The notes under the pieces: model-generated
What the model was told of the DNA's origin: nothing
What the model saw: the letters and a program-made list of their open reading frames with translations, nothing else
Database searches by the model: none
Translations under genes and position numbers: made by a program
Assembly (NCBI GenBank): GCA_963720475.1
Contig: OY970394.1
Coordinates: forward strand, 682,001-746,000
From: G963720475 sp963720475
Lineage (GTDB): Bacteria > Actinomycetota > Thermoleophilia > Solirubrobacterales > Thermoleophilaceae
DNA: 64,000 nt
Direction: 5' to 3'
In this document: positions 34,051 to 41,835 of the stretch, one piece after another
Layout: each line of letters opens with the position of its first letter
Numbering within the stretch: the stretch's first letter is position 1

Positions 34051-35249
34051 GTAGCACCGGGCAGCATCTGCGCGCCGCCGTCGCGGCGCTCGCAGCGTTG
34101 CTCGCCGCGCTGGCGCTCGCCGCCTGCGGGTCGGACGACGACAAGGGCGGTGGCGAGCCGGGCGCGGAGAAGATCGAGACCACTCGCGTCCAAGTGGTCG
34201 GCGACATCGGCAAGGGGGGCGACTTCAACCCCGCGGCGATCTACAAGCGCCTCGCCCCCGGCGTCGTCACCGTCATCTCGCTCTTCGACGGGGAGGCGCC
34301 GCGAGAGCCGCTCGGCGATCCGCGCGGCGGCCAGGGATCGGGCTTCGTCATCGATGGTCAGGGGCACATCGCCACGAACGCCCACGTCATCACGACCGGG
34401 ACGGCCCCGAGGCTGCGCCGCTCGAAGCAGGTCTTCGTCGAGTTCGCCGACGGCAACCGCGTCCAGGCGAAGATCGTCGGCACCGACGCCGACTCCGACG
34501 TCGGGCTGCTGAAGATCGATCCCGAGGGACTATCGCTGACACCGCTGCGCCTCGGGTCCTCGAAGGATCTCATCGTCGGCGAGCCGGTGGCCGCGATCGG
34601 CAGCCCGTTCGGCGAACGGCAGTCGCTCTCGGTCGGCGTGATCTCCGCGGTGGACCGCAACATCCAGTCGCTTACGGCCTTCCGGATCGGCAACGCCATC
34701 CAGACCGACGCCGCCATCAACCACGGCAACTCGGGTGGCCCGCTGCTCGACGCGCGCGGGCGGGTGATCGGGATCAACGCACAGATCGAGAGCTCGAGCG
34801 GCGAGGGATCCGGAGTCGGCTTTGCGATCCCCGTCGACACGGTGCGCCGCTCGATCGCCCAGATGCGCGCCGACGGGACCGCGGACTATGCGTTCCTGGG
34901 CGTCACCTCCGCGACGCTCTACCCGCAGCTCGCGCGGCGGATCGACTCCGACGCGGAGCGCGGCGCGCTCGTCGTGAGCGTCCAGGGCCCTGCCAAGGAC
35001 GCAGGCCTCGAGTCGGGAGGGCGGAAGATCGAGTTCCAGGGCGACCCCGACGTCCCCTCCGGGGGCGACGTAATCGTCGCGATCGACGGTCGCCCGGTGC
35101 GCGACGCCGACGATCTGACGGAGATCGTCGGCTTCAAGCGCCCCGGCGAGGAGGTCAAGCTCGAGGTGGTCAGGGGAGACGAGCGGCGGACCGTGACCGT
35201 GAAGCTCGCGAAGCGGCCTGCCCGTGGCCCCGAGCGCCAACCGCGCTGA
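34047..35249 (+). CDS. HtrA/DegP-type serine protease lipoprotein with PDZ domain
   Basis: A 400-aa envelope protease. The leader ends in lipobox LAAC (Cys27), followed by GSDDDKGG, so it is membrane tethered by lipid, where most actinobacterial HtrAs use a helix. The trypsin-like domain has His113 (TNAHVITTG), Asp151 (DSDVGLLKI) and Ser229 (HGNSGGPLLD). A single C-terminal PDZ domain (~290-390) ends in a charged tail. TTG 34047 overlaps the kinase stop. A role in degrading misfolded exported proteins under control of this two-component system is a reasonable inference. Confidence 0.93.
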   Translation: MSSTGQHLRAAVAALAALLAALALAACGSDDDKGGGEPGAEKIETTRVQVVGDIGKGGDFNPAAIYKRLAPGVVTVISLFDGEAPREPLGDPRGGQGSGFVIDGQGHIATNAHVITTGTAPRLRRSKQVFVEFADGNRVQAKIVGTDADSDVGLLKIDPEGLSLTPLRLGSSKDLIVGEPVAAIGSPFGERQSLSVGVISAVDRNIQSLTAFRIGNAIQTDAAINHGNSGGPLLDARGRVIGINAQIESSSGEGSGVGFAIPVDTVRRSIAQMRADGTADYAFLGVTSATLYPQLARRIDSDAERGALVVSVQGPAKDAGLESGGRKIEFQGDPDVPSGGDVIVAIDGRPVRDADDLTEIVGFKRPGEEVKLEVVRGDERRTVTVKLAKRPARGPERQPR

Positions 35250-35312
35250 CCGCTTGAGAGCGCCGGTCCGCGACCTCGCCCGCGCGCGGCTTAGGGATAG
35301 GGTTCAAGGCTG

Positions 35313-35666
35313 ATGGCGGAAGCCTCCGCGATGCGCGAAGTCGAGCTGACGATCCCCGGACGGGCGGAGTACGCGCTGCTCGCGCGGCTCGCCCTGTCGG
35401 CCGTCTGCAGGCTCACCCCCCTCTCGAGCGAGGACTGCGCCGATCTCAAGCTCGCCGTCACCGAGGTGGCCGCGATGCGGGGCGGCGACGATCACTCGCA
35501 GACGCTGGGCTTCACGTACCGCCTCGAAGAGGAGCGGCTGGTCATCGACGTCGCGGGCGGCGCGCCCGGCGAGGAGGCCGAGCTCGGCCGGGCGTTGGTC
35601 GAGGCGACGGTCGACGAGTGCGAGTTCGGCACCGAGTCGATCCGCCTGGTCAAGCGCCTCTCCTGA
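35313..35666 (+). CDS. RsbW-like anti-sigma/regulatory ATPase-fold protein
   Basis: A 117-aa protein resembling GHKL anti-sigma factors (SPOIIAB/RsbW): REVELTIPGRAEYALLARLA, then DLKLAVTEVAAM, and a final strand GTESIRLVKRLS. In active kinases the N box reads TEAxxNAxxH; here it is TEVAAMRGGDDHS, so the Mg-binding Asn is missing, and the G boxes are weak. It may bind a partner without phosphorylating it. An ATG at 35331 is an alternative start. A STAS antagonist is encoded 20 kb away at 55565. Confidence 0.72.
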   Translation: MAEASAMREVELTIPGRAEYALLARLALSAVCRLTPLSSEDCADLKLAVTEVAAMRGGDDHSQTLGFTYRLEEERLVIDVAGGAPGEEAELGRALVEATVDECEFGTESIRLVKRLS

Positions 35667-35668
35667 CG

Positions 35669-37123
35669 ATGCCAACCGACCCGCCGCTCGTCCTCGTCTC
35701 GAATCGCGGGCCGGCGACGTTCGAACGCGACGAGTCCGGCGAGGTCGTGATCACGCGCGGGGGCGGCGGGCTCGTCACTGCCCTGACCGGGCTGGTCAAC
35801 CACCGCGACGCGCTCTGGGTCGCGTCCGCGATGACCGAGGAGGACGTCATCCAGAGCCGTGAACGCGGCCCGGGGTCGTTCAGCGTGGACGTGGACGGGA
35901 CCAGCTACCGGATCCGCCTCGTCGAGTCCGACGCCGATGCCTACGACCAGTTCTACAACGTCGTCGCGAACCCGATGCTGTGGTTCATCCAGCACTACCT
36001 CTGGGACCTCTCCAACGCACCAGACGTCCGCCGTAGCGAGGTCGAGGCGTACGAGAACGGCTACTGCGTCGTGAACAAGGACCTCGCGCGCGCGGTCGTC
36101 GAGGAGATCGGCGACGGAGAGGCTGTCGTGATGCTCCACGACTACCAGCTCTACACGGCAGCGCGGGAGATCCGCGCGGCGCGGCCAGAGGGCGTGTTCC
36201 TGCACCACTTCATCCACATCCCCTGGACGCAGCCGGACGCGTGGAGAGTCCTGCCGCGCGACATGCGCGAGGACATCTACGAGGGGCTGCTCGCGAACGA
36301 CATCATCGGCTTCCACACGCGCGCGTACCGGCGGAACTTCCTCCTCTGCTGCCGCGACCTGTTCGACCTCGACGTGAACGAGGAGGCCGGGATCGTGGAC
36401 TTCGAGGGCCGCGAGGTGTGGGTGCGCGCCTACCCGCTGCCGATCTCGGCCGAGAGCTTCGCCCGCACGACCGCACGGGAGTCTGTGAAGGAGTACGAGC
36501 AGGAGATCGTCCGCCGCCGGCGCGAGCACCTGATCCTGCGGGTTGACCGCGCGGATCTCTCGAAGAACGTGCTGCGCGGCTTCACGGCCTTCGACCTCTT
36601 CCTCGAAGAGCACCCGGAGTTCATCGAGAAGGTGACGTTCGTCGCTCAGCTGATGCCTTCACGGCAGGACGTGCCCGAGTACGCGGAGTACCTCGAGCGG
36701 ATCGAGGCGCTAGTCGCGGTGGTCAACCACCGGCACGGGACGACCGACTGGATGCCGATCGACCTGCGGCTCGAGGAGAACCTCGACCGCGCGATCGCGC
36801 TCTACAAGCACTACGACCTGCTGATGGTGAACGCGATGTTCGACGGGATGAACCTGGTGGCGAAGGAGGGGCCGCTGGTGAACGAGCGCGCAGGCGTGAG
36901 CCTGCTGTCCGAGAACACGGGCGCGCACGAGGAGCTCGGCGAGTTCGCGCTGTCGGTCAACCCGTTCGACATCCAGGAGCAGGCCGATGCGATCTACCGC
37001 GCGCTGACGATGGCCGACGACGAGCGCAAGTGGCGAGCCGAGGGCCTGCAGGAGATCCTCGTCGCGCGCAACCCGGGGGACTGGGTGGACGATCAGCTGC
37101 GAGACATCGAACGCAAGCGGTAG
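35669..37123 (+). CDS. otsA: Trehalose-6-phosphate synthase (GT20)
   Basis: This enzyme transfers glucose from UDP-glucose (or another NDP-glucose) to glucose-6-phosphate. The 484-aa protein has LVLVSNRGPATF and RGGGGLVTALTGLV at the N-terminus, VMLHDYQLYTAAREI and HIPWTQPDAWRVLP in the middle, and NAMFDGMNLVAKEG and LLSENTGAHEELGE in the nucleotide-sugar site. It starts 3 bp after the RsbW-like gene, so they are likely cotranscribed, linking a stress regulator to compatible-solute synthesis. No otsB phosphatase is adjacent. Confidence 0.9.
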   Translation: MPTDPPLVLVSNRGPATFERDESGEVVITRGGGGLVTALTGLVNHRDALWVASAMTEEDVIQSRERGPGSFSVDVDGTSYRIRLVESDADAYDQFYNVVANPMLWFIQHYLWDLSNAPDVRRSEVEAYENGYCVVNKDLARAVVEEIGDGEAVVMLHDYQLYTAAREIRAARPEGVFLHHFIHIPWTQPDAWRVLPRDMREDIYEGLLANDIIGFHTRAYRRNFLLCCRDLFDLDVNEEAGIVDFEGREVWVRAYPLPISAESFARTTARESVKEYEQEIVRRRREHLILRVDRADLSKNVLRGFTAFDLFLEEHPEFIEKVTFVAQLMPSRQDVPEYAEYLERIEALVAVVNHRHGTTDWMPIDLRLEENLDRAIALYKHYDLLMVNAMFDGMNLVAKEGPLVNERAGVSLLSENTGAHEELGEFALSVNPFDIQEQADAIYRALTMADDERKWRAEGLQEILVARNPGDWVDDQLRDIERKR

Positions 37124-37138
37124 GTCTTCAACGAAAGC

Positions 37139-37609
37139 TCACGGCGTGAAGTCGGGCCGGTCGCGCCGGGCAGGCGCGGCGTAGCTGGGGCCCGCCGCCG
37201 GAGCGACGGGTGACGGCTCCGTCACCGCGCCACCCTGCGGCGCGCTGTGAGCCTGAGCGGCCGCGGCCCTCTCCCGCCGCCTGTGCTCCTTCTTCCGCCG
37301 CAGCTTTGCCCGGCACTTGGCCTCGCACCCGCTTCGAGGCCTCGTCTCGGCCCGCTCGCGCGGCCTCGCGGGAGGCTTCCCGGGGAGTGATCGGGGCTCT
37401 GCGGGTGCGGCACGCGGCGGCGCGACGGGCTCATAGGCGCTCGCGCCTCCCGTTTCCGCAACGGGGGCCGGTCCGTCACTTCCGCCGCATCCCCGCGGCC
37501 CGATCAGCACCAGCACACCCGCCGCGACGACGAGCGCGAGCCGGGCGACGTTCCCCCAGCGAACCCGCTCGAGGAGCGAGCCGCCCGTCGCTCGGCCACG
37601 CGTTCCCAT
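37139..37609 (-). CDS. Hypothetical single-pass membrane protein, Pro/Ala/Arg rich
   Basis: A 156-aa predicted protein with one hydrophobic segment (VARLALVVAAGVLVLIG) after ~20 residues, then a low-complexity Pro/Ala region and a Cys/Arg/Lys block (CEAKCRAKLRRKKEHRRRER). The frame is open to 37696, but ATG 37609 precedes the membrane segment more naturally. Codon pattern is consistent with coding, but composition is so biased that a spurious frame cannot be ruled out. Divergent from rpsF. Confidence 0.5.
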   Translation of the reverse strand: MGTRGRATGGSLLERVRWGNVARLALVVAAGVLVLIGPRGCGGSDGPAPVAETGGASAYEPVAPPRAAPAEPRSLPGKPPARPRERAETRPRSGCEAKCRAKLRRKKEHRRRERAAAAQAHSAPQGGAVTEPSPVAPAAGPSYAAPARRDRPDFTP

Positions 37610-37694
37610 CCCCGATATGACGCACGGGAACCCCGTTCCCACCCCCTCGCGGGGGTCTGCCGGCGGGCGCCACGTTGCTATCGTCCGCCGCCGC

Positions 37695-38225
37695 ATGCCG
37701 AGCTACGACCTGATGCTGATGCTCGATCCGAACGCGCCCGAGGCGCGCCAGACCGAGATCCTGAAAGACGTCCAGACCCAGATCGAGGGCGGGGGCGAGC
37801 TGGTTGGAAGCCACGACTGGGGAGTCCGTCGGATGGCCTATGAGATCGACCATCGCCCCGACGCCGCCTACACGCTGCTGCAATTCAGCGGTACGCCGGA
37901 CCTGCTGTCGAAGCTCGACCACTCGCTGAAGATCGCCGACGGCGTCCTGCGCTTCCGGATCATTCGCCAGAAGGAAGGCGCCCCGCCTCCACCCACGCCG
38001 CGCGCCGAACCGGCCAAGCCGCGTGAGGAGGAGGGCGACGTGGCCGTGGCGCCTCGTGCCGCCGCCGACGCGCCGGCCCCGGACGGCGAGGAAGCTCCGG
38101 CCGAAGAGGCACCTGCGCCGGCCGCCCCGCCCGCGGAGGAAGCGCCCGCTCCGGCTGCCCCAGAGGCGCCGGTCGCACCACCCGCCGAGGCTCCGGCCGA
38201 GCCGCCCGCCGAGCCGGCCGAGTAG
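37695..38225 (+). CDS. rpsF: 30S ribosomal protein S6 with long acidic C-terminal tail
   Basis: S6 binds 16S rRNA with S18 in the small-subunit platform. Residues 1 to ~95 are the S6 fold (MPSYDLMLMLDPNAPEARQT, RRMAYEIDHRPDAAYTLLQF, ADGVLRFRIIRQ). Residues ~97-176 are a tail built from Ala, Pro and Glu repeats (EEAPAPAAP, PAEAPAEPPAE). Typical S6 is ~95-110 aa, so the tail nearly doubles it. It is the first gene of the rpsF-ssb-rpsR-rplI-dnaB cluster. Confidence 0.93.
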   Translation: MPSYDLMLMLDPNAPEARQTEILKDVQTQIEGGGELVGSHDWGVRRMAYEIDHRPDAAYTLLQFSGTPDLLSKLDHSLKIADGVLRFRIIRQKEGAPPPPTPRAEPAKPREEEGDVAVAPRAAADAPAPDGEEAPAEEAPAPAAPPAEEAPAPAAPEAPVAPPAEAPAEPPAEPAE

Positions 38226-38373
38226 CGCTTCCCGCAAGGGAAAGACGCGCCGCGTAACGCGCGAGCACCAATTCGCCTAACACGCGGGAACAACCTGTCA
38301 GGCGAACGCCAGTTCGACCGACTCCATCGGTAGCCTCGCCGAGGTCAAGATTTCGAGTGTCTAAGGAGCACGC

Positions 38374-38844
38374 ATGGCTACCCAGAACATCAATCGCGTC
38401 ACGATCACGGGCAACCTAACCCGCGATCCCGAGCTTCGCACCACCCCGAGCGGCACCCCCGTCTGCAGCCTCCGGGTCGCGTGCAACACGCGCCGCAAGG
38501 ACGGCGACCAGTGGGTCGACAAGCCCAACTACTTCGACGTCACCGTCTGGGGCGCGCAGGGCGAGAACTGCAACACCTACCTCCAGAAGGGCCGCCCGGT
38601 CGCGGTCGACGGGCGCCTCGAATGGCGCGAGTGGACCGACCAGAACGAGCAGAAGCGCCAGGCGGTCGAGATCGTCGCGAACACCGTCCAGTTCCTCGGC
38701 TCGCGCGAGTCGTCGGGCGAGGGCAACGGCAGCAGCTTCGCGCCCAAGAGCGACGTGCCGACCGACACTGCCGACTTCGCCCCGGCGCCCAGCGCCTCGG
38801 AGGCGTCAGGTAGCGGCGGCTCGGACGACGACATCCCGTTCTAG
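38374..38844 (+). CDS. ssb: Single-stranded DNA-binding protein
   Basis: A 156-aa SSB with the OB fold (NINRVTITGNLTRDPELRTT, ITVWGAQ-like DVTVWGAQGENCNTYLQKG, DGRLEWREWTDQ), an acidic/Ser/Gly linker, and the C-terminal tip DDDIPF that recruits replication and repair partners. It starts ATG 38374 with AAGGAGCAC upstream. The 148 bp between rpsF and ssb contain a small TTCCC-GCAA-GGGAA hairpin (38229-38242) and otherwise nothing identifiable. Confidence 0.96.
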   Translation: MATQNINRVTITGNLTRDPELRTTPSGTPVCSLRVACNTRRKDGDQWVDKPNYFDVTVWGAQGENCNTYLQKGRPVAVDGRLEWREWTDQNEQKRQAVEIVANTVQFLGSRESSGEGNGSSFAPKSDVPTDTADFAPAPSASEASGSGGSDDDIPF

Positions 38845-38911
38845 CGACGAGCACCTCCGGTGGTTCACACACGCGCTGACGGTAGGCGCTCGGTAACATC
38901 GCGCGCTCGCA

Positions 38912-39196
38912 ATGGCCAAGTCACGCTCGAACAGCAGCAGCAGCCGTCCGCGTCGTCGCGACGGCAAGCGCGGCCCCGGAACGGGGGGCCGTCGCAAGTC
39001 GTGCTCCTTCTGCCGCGACAAGATCGACGTAGTGGACTACCGCGACGTCGGCACGCTGCGGAGGGCGATGAGCGAGCGCGGCAAGATCCGCTCGGCGCGC
39101 ATCACCGGCGCATGCCGCCGCCACCAGAGCCAGCTGGCGCGCGCGATCAAGCGCGCGCGCGAGTTGAGCCTCCTTCCTTACGTCTCGGACCGCTAG
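38912..39196 (+). CDS. rpsR: 30S ribosomal protein S18
   Basis: The 94-aa S18 partner of S6. It has a basic Ser/Arg-rich N-terminus, the zinc-type CSFCRDKIDVVDYRD motif, and the rRNA-binding RITGACRRHQSQLARAIKRA with end LLPYVSDR. The presence of three cysteines (CxxC and ACRRH) suggests the C+ zinc-binding form. Eleven base pairs separate it from rplI. Confidence 0.96.
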   Translation: MAKSRSNSSSSRPRRRDGKRGPGTGGRRKSCSFCRDKIDVVDYRDVGTLRRAMSERGKIRSARITGACRRHQSQLARAIKRARELSLLPYVSDR

Positions 39197-39206
39197 GAAC
39201 GGCCTA

Positions 39207-39656
39207 GTGGCGCAGGCGATTTTGCTCCAGCAAGTGGAGACGCTCGGCGAGCCCGGCGAGGTCATCGACGTCTCGCCCGGCTACCTGCGCAACTACCTCG
39301 TCCCACGCAAGCTCGCCCAGCCCGCCACCACTGCGTCGATCGCTGACGCGGAGCGCCGCAAGGAGGTCGCCGAAGAGGCTGCGCGCGAACGCGCCGAGAA
39401 GGCCGACGAACAGGTGGCGCTGCTCTCGAAGACAGTCCTCACGATCCCCCACCAGGCCGGAGAGGACGGGCGCCTTTTCGGCTCCGTCACCGCCGCCGAG
39501 GTCGTGGGCGCGATCGAGCGCGCGCGCGGGATCAAGATCGAGAAGCGCCGCGTGCGGCTCGATGCGCCGATCAAGGAGACCGGGACCCACATGGTCACGA
39601 TCGAGTTCGGCGAAGGCCTGACCACGCAGGTCAAGACGATCGTCACCGCGGAGTAA
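39207..39656 (+). CDS. rplI: 50S ribosomal protein L9
   Basis: A 149-aa L9. The N-terminal rRNA-binding domain is recognisable (QAILLQQVETLGEPGEVIDV, SPGYLRNYLVPRKLA), followed by a long connecting helix and a C-terminal domain (GRLFGSVTAAEV, GTHMVTIEFGEGL). It starts with GTG at 39207. It lies between rpsR and dnaB as in many bacteria. Confidence 0.96.
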   Translation: MAQAILLQQVETLGEPGEVIDVSPGYLRNYLVPRKLAQPATTASIADAERRKEVAEEAARERAEKADEQVALLSKTVLTIPHQAGEDGRLFGSVTAAEVVGAIERARGIKIEKRRVRLDAPIKETGTHMVTIEFGEGLTTQVKTIVTAE

Positions 39657-39669
39657 TGGTCGGCTGACG

Positions 39670-41097
39670 GTGGCTGTCTCGACCTCGCCCTCCGAAGCCG
39701 CCGCAGCAGGAACCCCGCCGCACAACGACGAGGCCGAGACCTCCGTACTCGGCGCGATCCTGCTGTCGGCGCCGGCGTTCGACGCCGTCCAGGTCGAGGT
39801 CGCGCTCCAGCCGGAGGACTTCTGGCGCGAGCGGCACGGATGGATCTACTCGGCGATGGTCTCGCTGCGCACGAAGCCCGACCCCGAGCCGATCGACCCG
39901 ACGACGATATGCGAGCAGCTCACCCAGGACGGCAAGCTCGACCAGGCCGGCGGAAGGGACTACGTCCACTCCCTCCCGAGCCTGGTCGCCGCGGTCGGCA
40001 ACGCGCGCCATTACGCGAAAATCGTCAAGGACAACGCGCTCCTGCGCCGCCTGCTGGAGAAGACGCGCGTCATCCAGGACGACGTGCTCAGCCGCCGCGG
40101 CGAGGCGCGCGAGCTGATCGACGAGGCCGAGTCGTCGCTGTTCAAGCTTCGCGACGACGAGCTCCGCGGGGAGCTGCGGAAGATCGAGCAGGTGCTCGAC
40201 GACGAGCTGGTCAAGCTCGAGCGCGTCTCGAAGGAAGGGATCCAGGTGTCGGGCACGCCATCCGGGTTCCGCGACCTCGACAAGCTGACCGGCGGGTTCC
40301 AGCCCGGCAACCTGATCGTCGTTGCCGCCCGGCCGTCGATGGGCAAGTCGGCGCTCGTCTGCAACATCGCCGAGAACGCCGCCGTCGGCTACGACAAGCA
40401 CGTCGCCTTTTTCTCGCTCGAGATGTCGGAGACCGAGCTCGCCCAGCGCTTTATCGCGACACAGGCAAGCCTCAACGGCGACGACCTCCGGAAGGGCCAG
40501 ATCAGCGCCAACAAGTGGCCGAAGATCAACAAGGCGACGGCCAAGCTCGCGGCCGCCGACCTGCTGATCGACGACTCGAGCGACCTCGGCATTCTCGATC
40601 TGCGCGCCAAGGCGCGGCGGCTACACGGCCGCAAGAAGCTCGACCTCGTGATGGTGGACTACCTCCAGCTGATGCGGCCTGAAAACACTCGTGACAGCCG
40701 CGTCGAGCAGATCTCCCAGATCAGTCGCGGGTTGAAGATCCTCGCGCGCGAGCTCGAGATTCCCGTAATCGCCGTCTCGCAGCTCTCGCGTGCTGTCGAG
40801 CAGCGACCCGACAAGCGGCCGATGCTGTCCGACCTGCGCGAGAGCGGCCAGATCGAGCAGGACGCCGACCTCGTCGTATTCATCTATCGCGACGAGTACT
40901 ACCGCCGCGACGACGAAGAGGAGGCGCCCGTCGAGGACGACAACTCGGCCGAGCTCCTGATCTCCAAGCACCGCAACGGACCGGTCGGCACGGTCCGGCT
41001 CGCGTTCATCAAGCGCCATCCGCGCTTCACCGACATCGCCTACGAGCCTTCGAGCGAGGCTCCGCCCGCCGCCGCACCCGCGGAGAGCGCGGCATGA
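39670..41097 (+). CDS. dnaB: Replicative DNA helicase
   Basis: A 475-aa DnaB. The N-terminal domain starts PPHNDEAETSVLGAILLS. The RecA-like ATPase has Walker A ARPSMGKSAL (Lys226), Walker B DLVMVDYLQLM, and the arginine-finger/H4 region SQLSRAVEQRPDKRPMLSDL. A C-terminal LISKHRNGPVGTV segment completes the family pattern. No intein interrupts it. GTG 39670 is the start. Its stop overlaps the downstream loader-like gene by 4 bp. Confidence 0.96.
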   Translation: MAVSTSPSEAAAAGTPPHNDEAETSVLGAILLSAPAFDAVQVEVALQPEDFWRERHGWIYSAMVSLRTKPDPEPIDPTTICEQLTQDGKLDQAGGRDYVHSLPSLVAAVGNARHYAKIVKDNALLRRLLEKTRVIQDDVLSRRGEARELIDEAESSLFKLRDDELRGELRKIEQVLDDELVKLERVSKEGIQVSGTPSGFRDLDKLTGGFQPGNLIVVAARPSMGKSALVCNIAENAAVGYDKHVAFFSLEMSETELAQRFIATQASLNGDDLRKGQISANKWPKINKATAKLAAADLLIDDSSDLGILDLRAKARRLHGRKKLDLVMVDYLQLMRPENTRDSRVEQISQISRGLKILARELEIPVIAVSQLSRAVEQRPDKRPMLSDLRESGQIEQDADLVVFIYRDEYYRRDDEEEAPVEDDNSAELLISKHRNGPVGTVRLAFIKRHPRFTDIAYEPSSEAPPAAAPAESAA

Positions 41098-41801
41098 GGA
41101 TGCTCCCCGACGAGCTCGAGAGTTGCATCCTCGGGCGCTGCGACGGCAGCGGCTGGCTGCAGAACGAGAACGACGAGTCGTACCCCTGCGAATGCCGGGC
41201 CGAGCGCGCGCGGCGGAAGCAGACCCGCCGCCTCGGCACCGGGATCCCGAAGCGCTTCCGCGGTGTTTCGTTCGAGCGCAAGCCGGTCTGTGACCTCGAC
41301 CCGCACGTCCTCCGAGGCGTGCAGGAGTACACGCGCAACATCGACCGCTACCTCGACGAGGGCCGCGGCCTCTGGTTCACGGGCGACGTCGGCACGGGCA
41401 AGACCTCGCTCGCGATGCTCGTCTCGAAGACCGCCCTCGACGCCGGCCGTTCTGTCGCCGTGTTCACGGTCCCGCACCTCCTCGCCACGATCAAGCACAC
41501 CTACGAAGCCGACTCTGAAGGCACGTACAAGCGGCTGTTCGACCGCCTTTGCGCGGTGGACCTCCTCCACCTCGACGACCTCGGCACCGAGCGGCAGACC
41601 GATTGGGTGCTGGAGCAGCTCTACCTGATCGTGAACGCGCGCTGGGAGGAGGAGCGGGCGGTGGTCGCGACGACGAACATCGTCACGCTCGAGGACCTGC
41701 GCGAGCAGATCGGCGAGCGCACCGTCTCGCGGCTGACCGAGATCTGCGGCGATCCGATCGCGCTCATGGGCCCGGACCTTCGCATGCGCCGCTCCGCCTG
41801 A
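41094..41801 (+). CDS. DnaC/DnaI/IstB-like AAA+ ATPase (putative helicase loader)
   Basis: A 235-aa AAA+ protein. An N-terminal zinc-ribbon-like segment (CILGRCDGSGW, YPCECRAE) precedes Walker A GDVGTGKTSL (Lys103), Walker B LLHLDDLGTE, sensor-1 VVATTNI and a C-terminal arginine-rich end. The architecture matches DnaI/DnaC loaders and related phage proteins. The 4-bp overlap with dnaB strongly suggests it acts on DnaB, placing hexamers on DNA. Many actinobacteria have no recognised DnaC, so this pairing is worth noting. Confidence 0.84.
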   Translation: MRMLPDELESCILGRCDGSGWLQNENDESYPCECRAERARRKQTRRLGTGIPKRFRGVSFERKPVCDLDPHVLRGVQEYTRNIDRYLDEGRGLWFTGDVGTGKTSLAMLVSKTALDAGRSVAVFTVPHLLATIKHTYEADSEGTYKRLFDRLCAVDLLHLDDLGTERQTDWVLEQLYLIVNARWEEERAVVATTNIVTLEDLREQIGERTVSRLTEICGDPIALMGPDLRMRRSA

Positions 41802-41835
41802 GCACCGCCCCCTCCGAGAGTAACCTCCTTCCGTT

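Noticed and set aside
38226..38373. An S6:S18 autoregulatory leader in the rpsF-ssb gap
   Set aside because: Only a 5-bp stem with GCAA loop is seen; the usual position is upstream of rpsF and the characteristic bulged motif is not evident.
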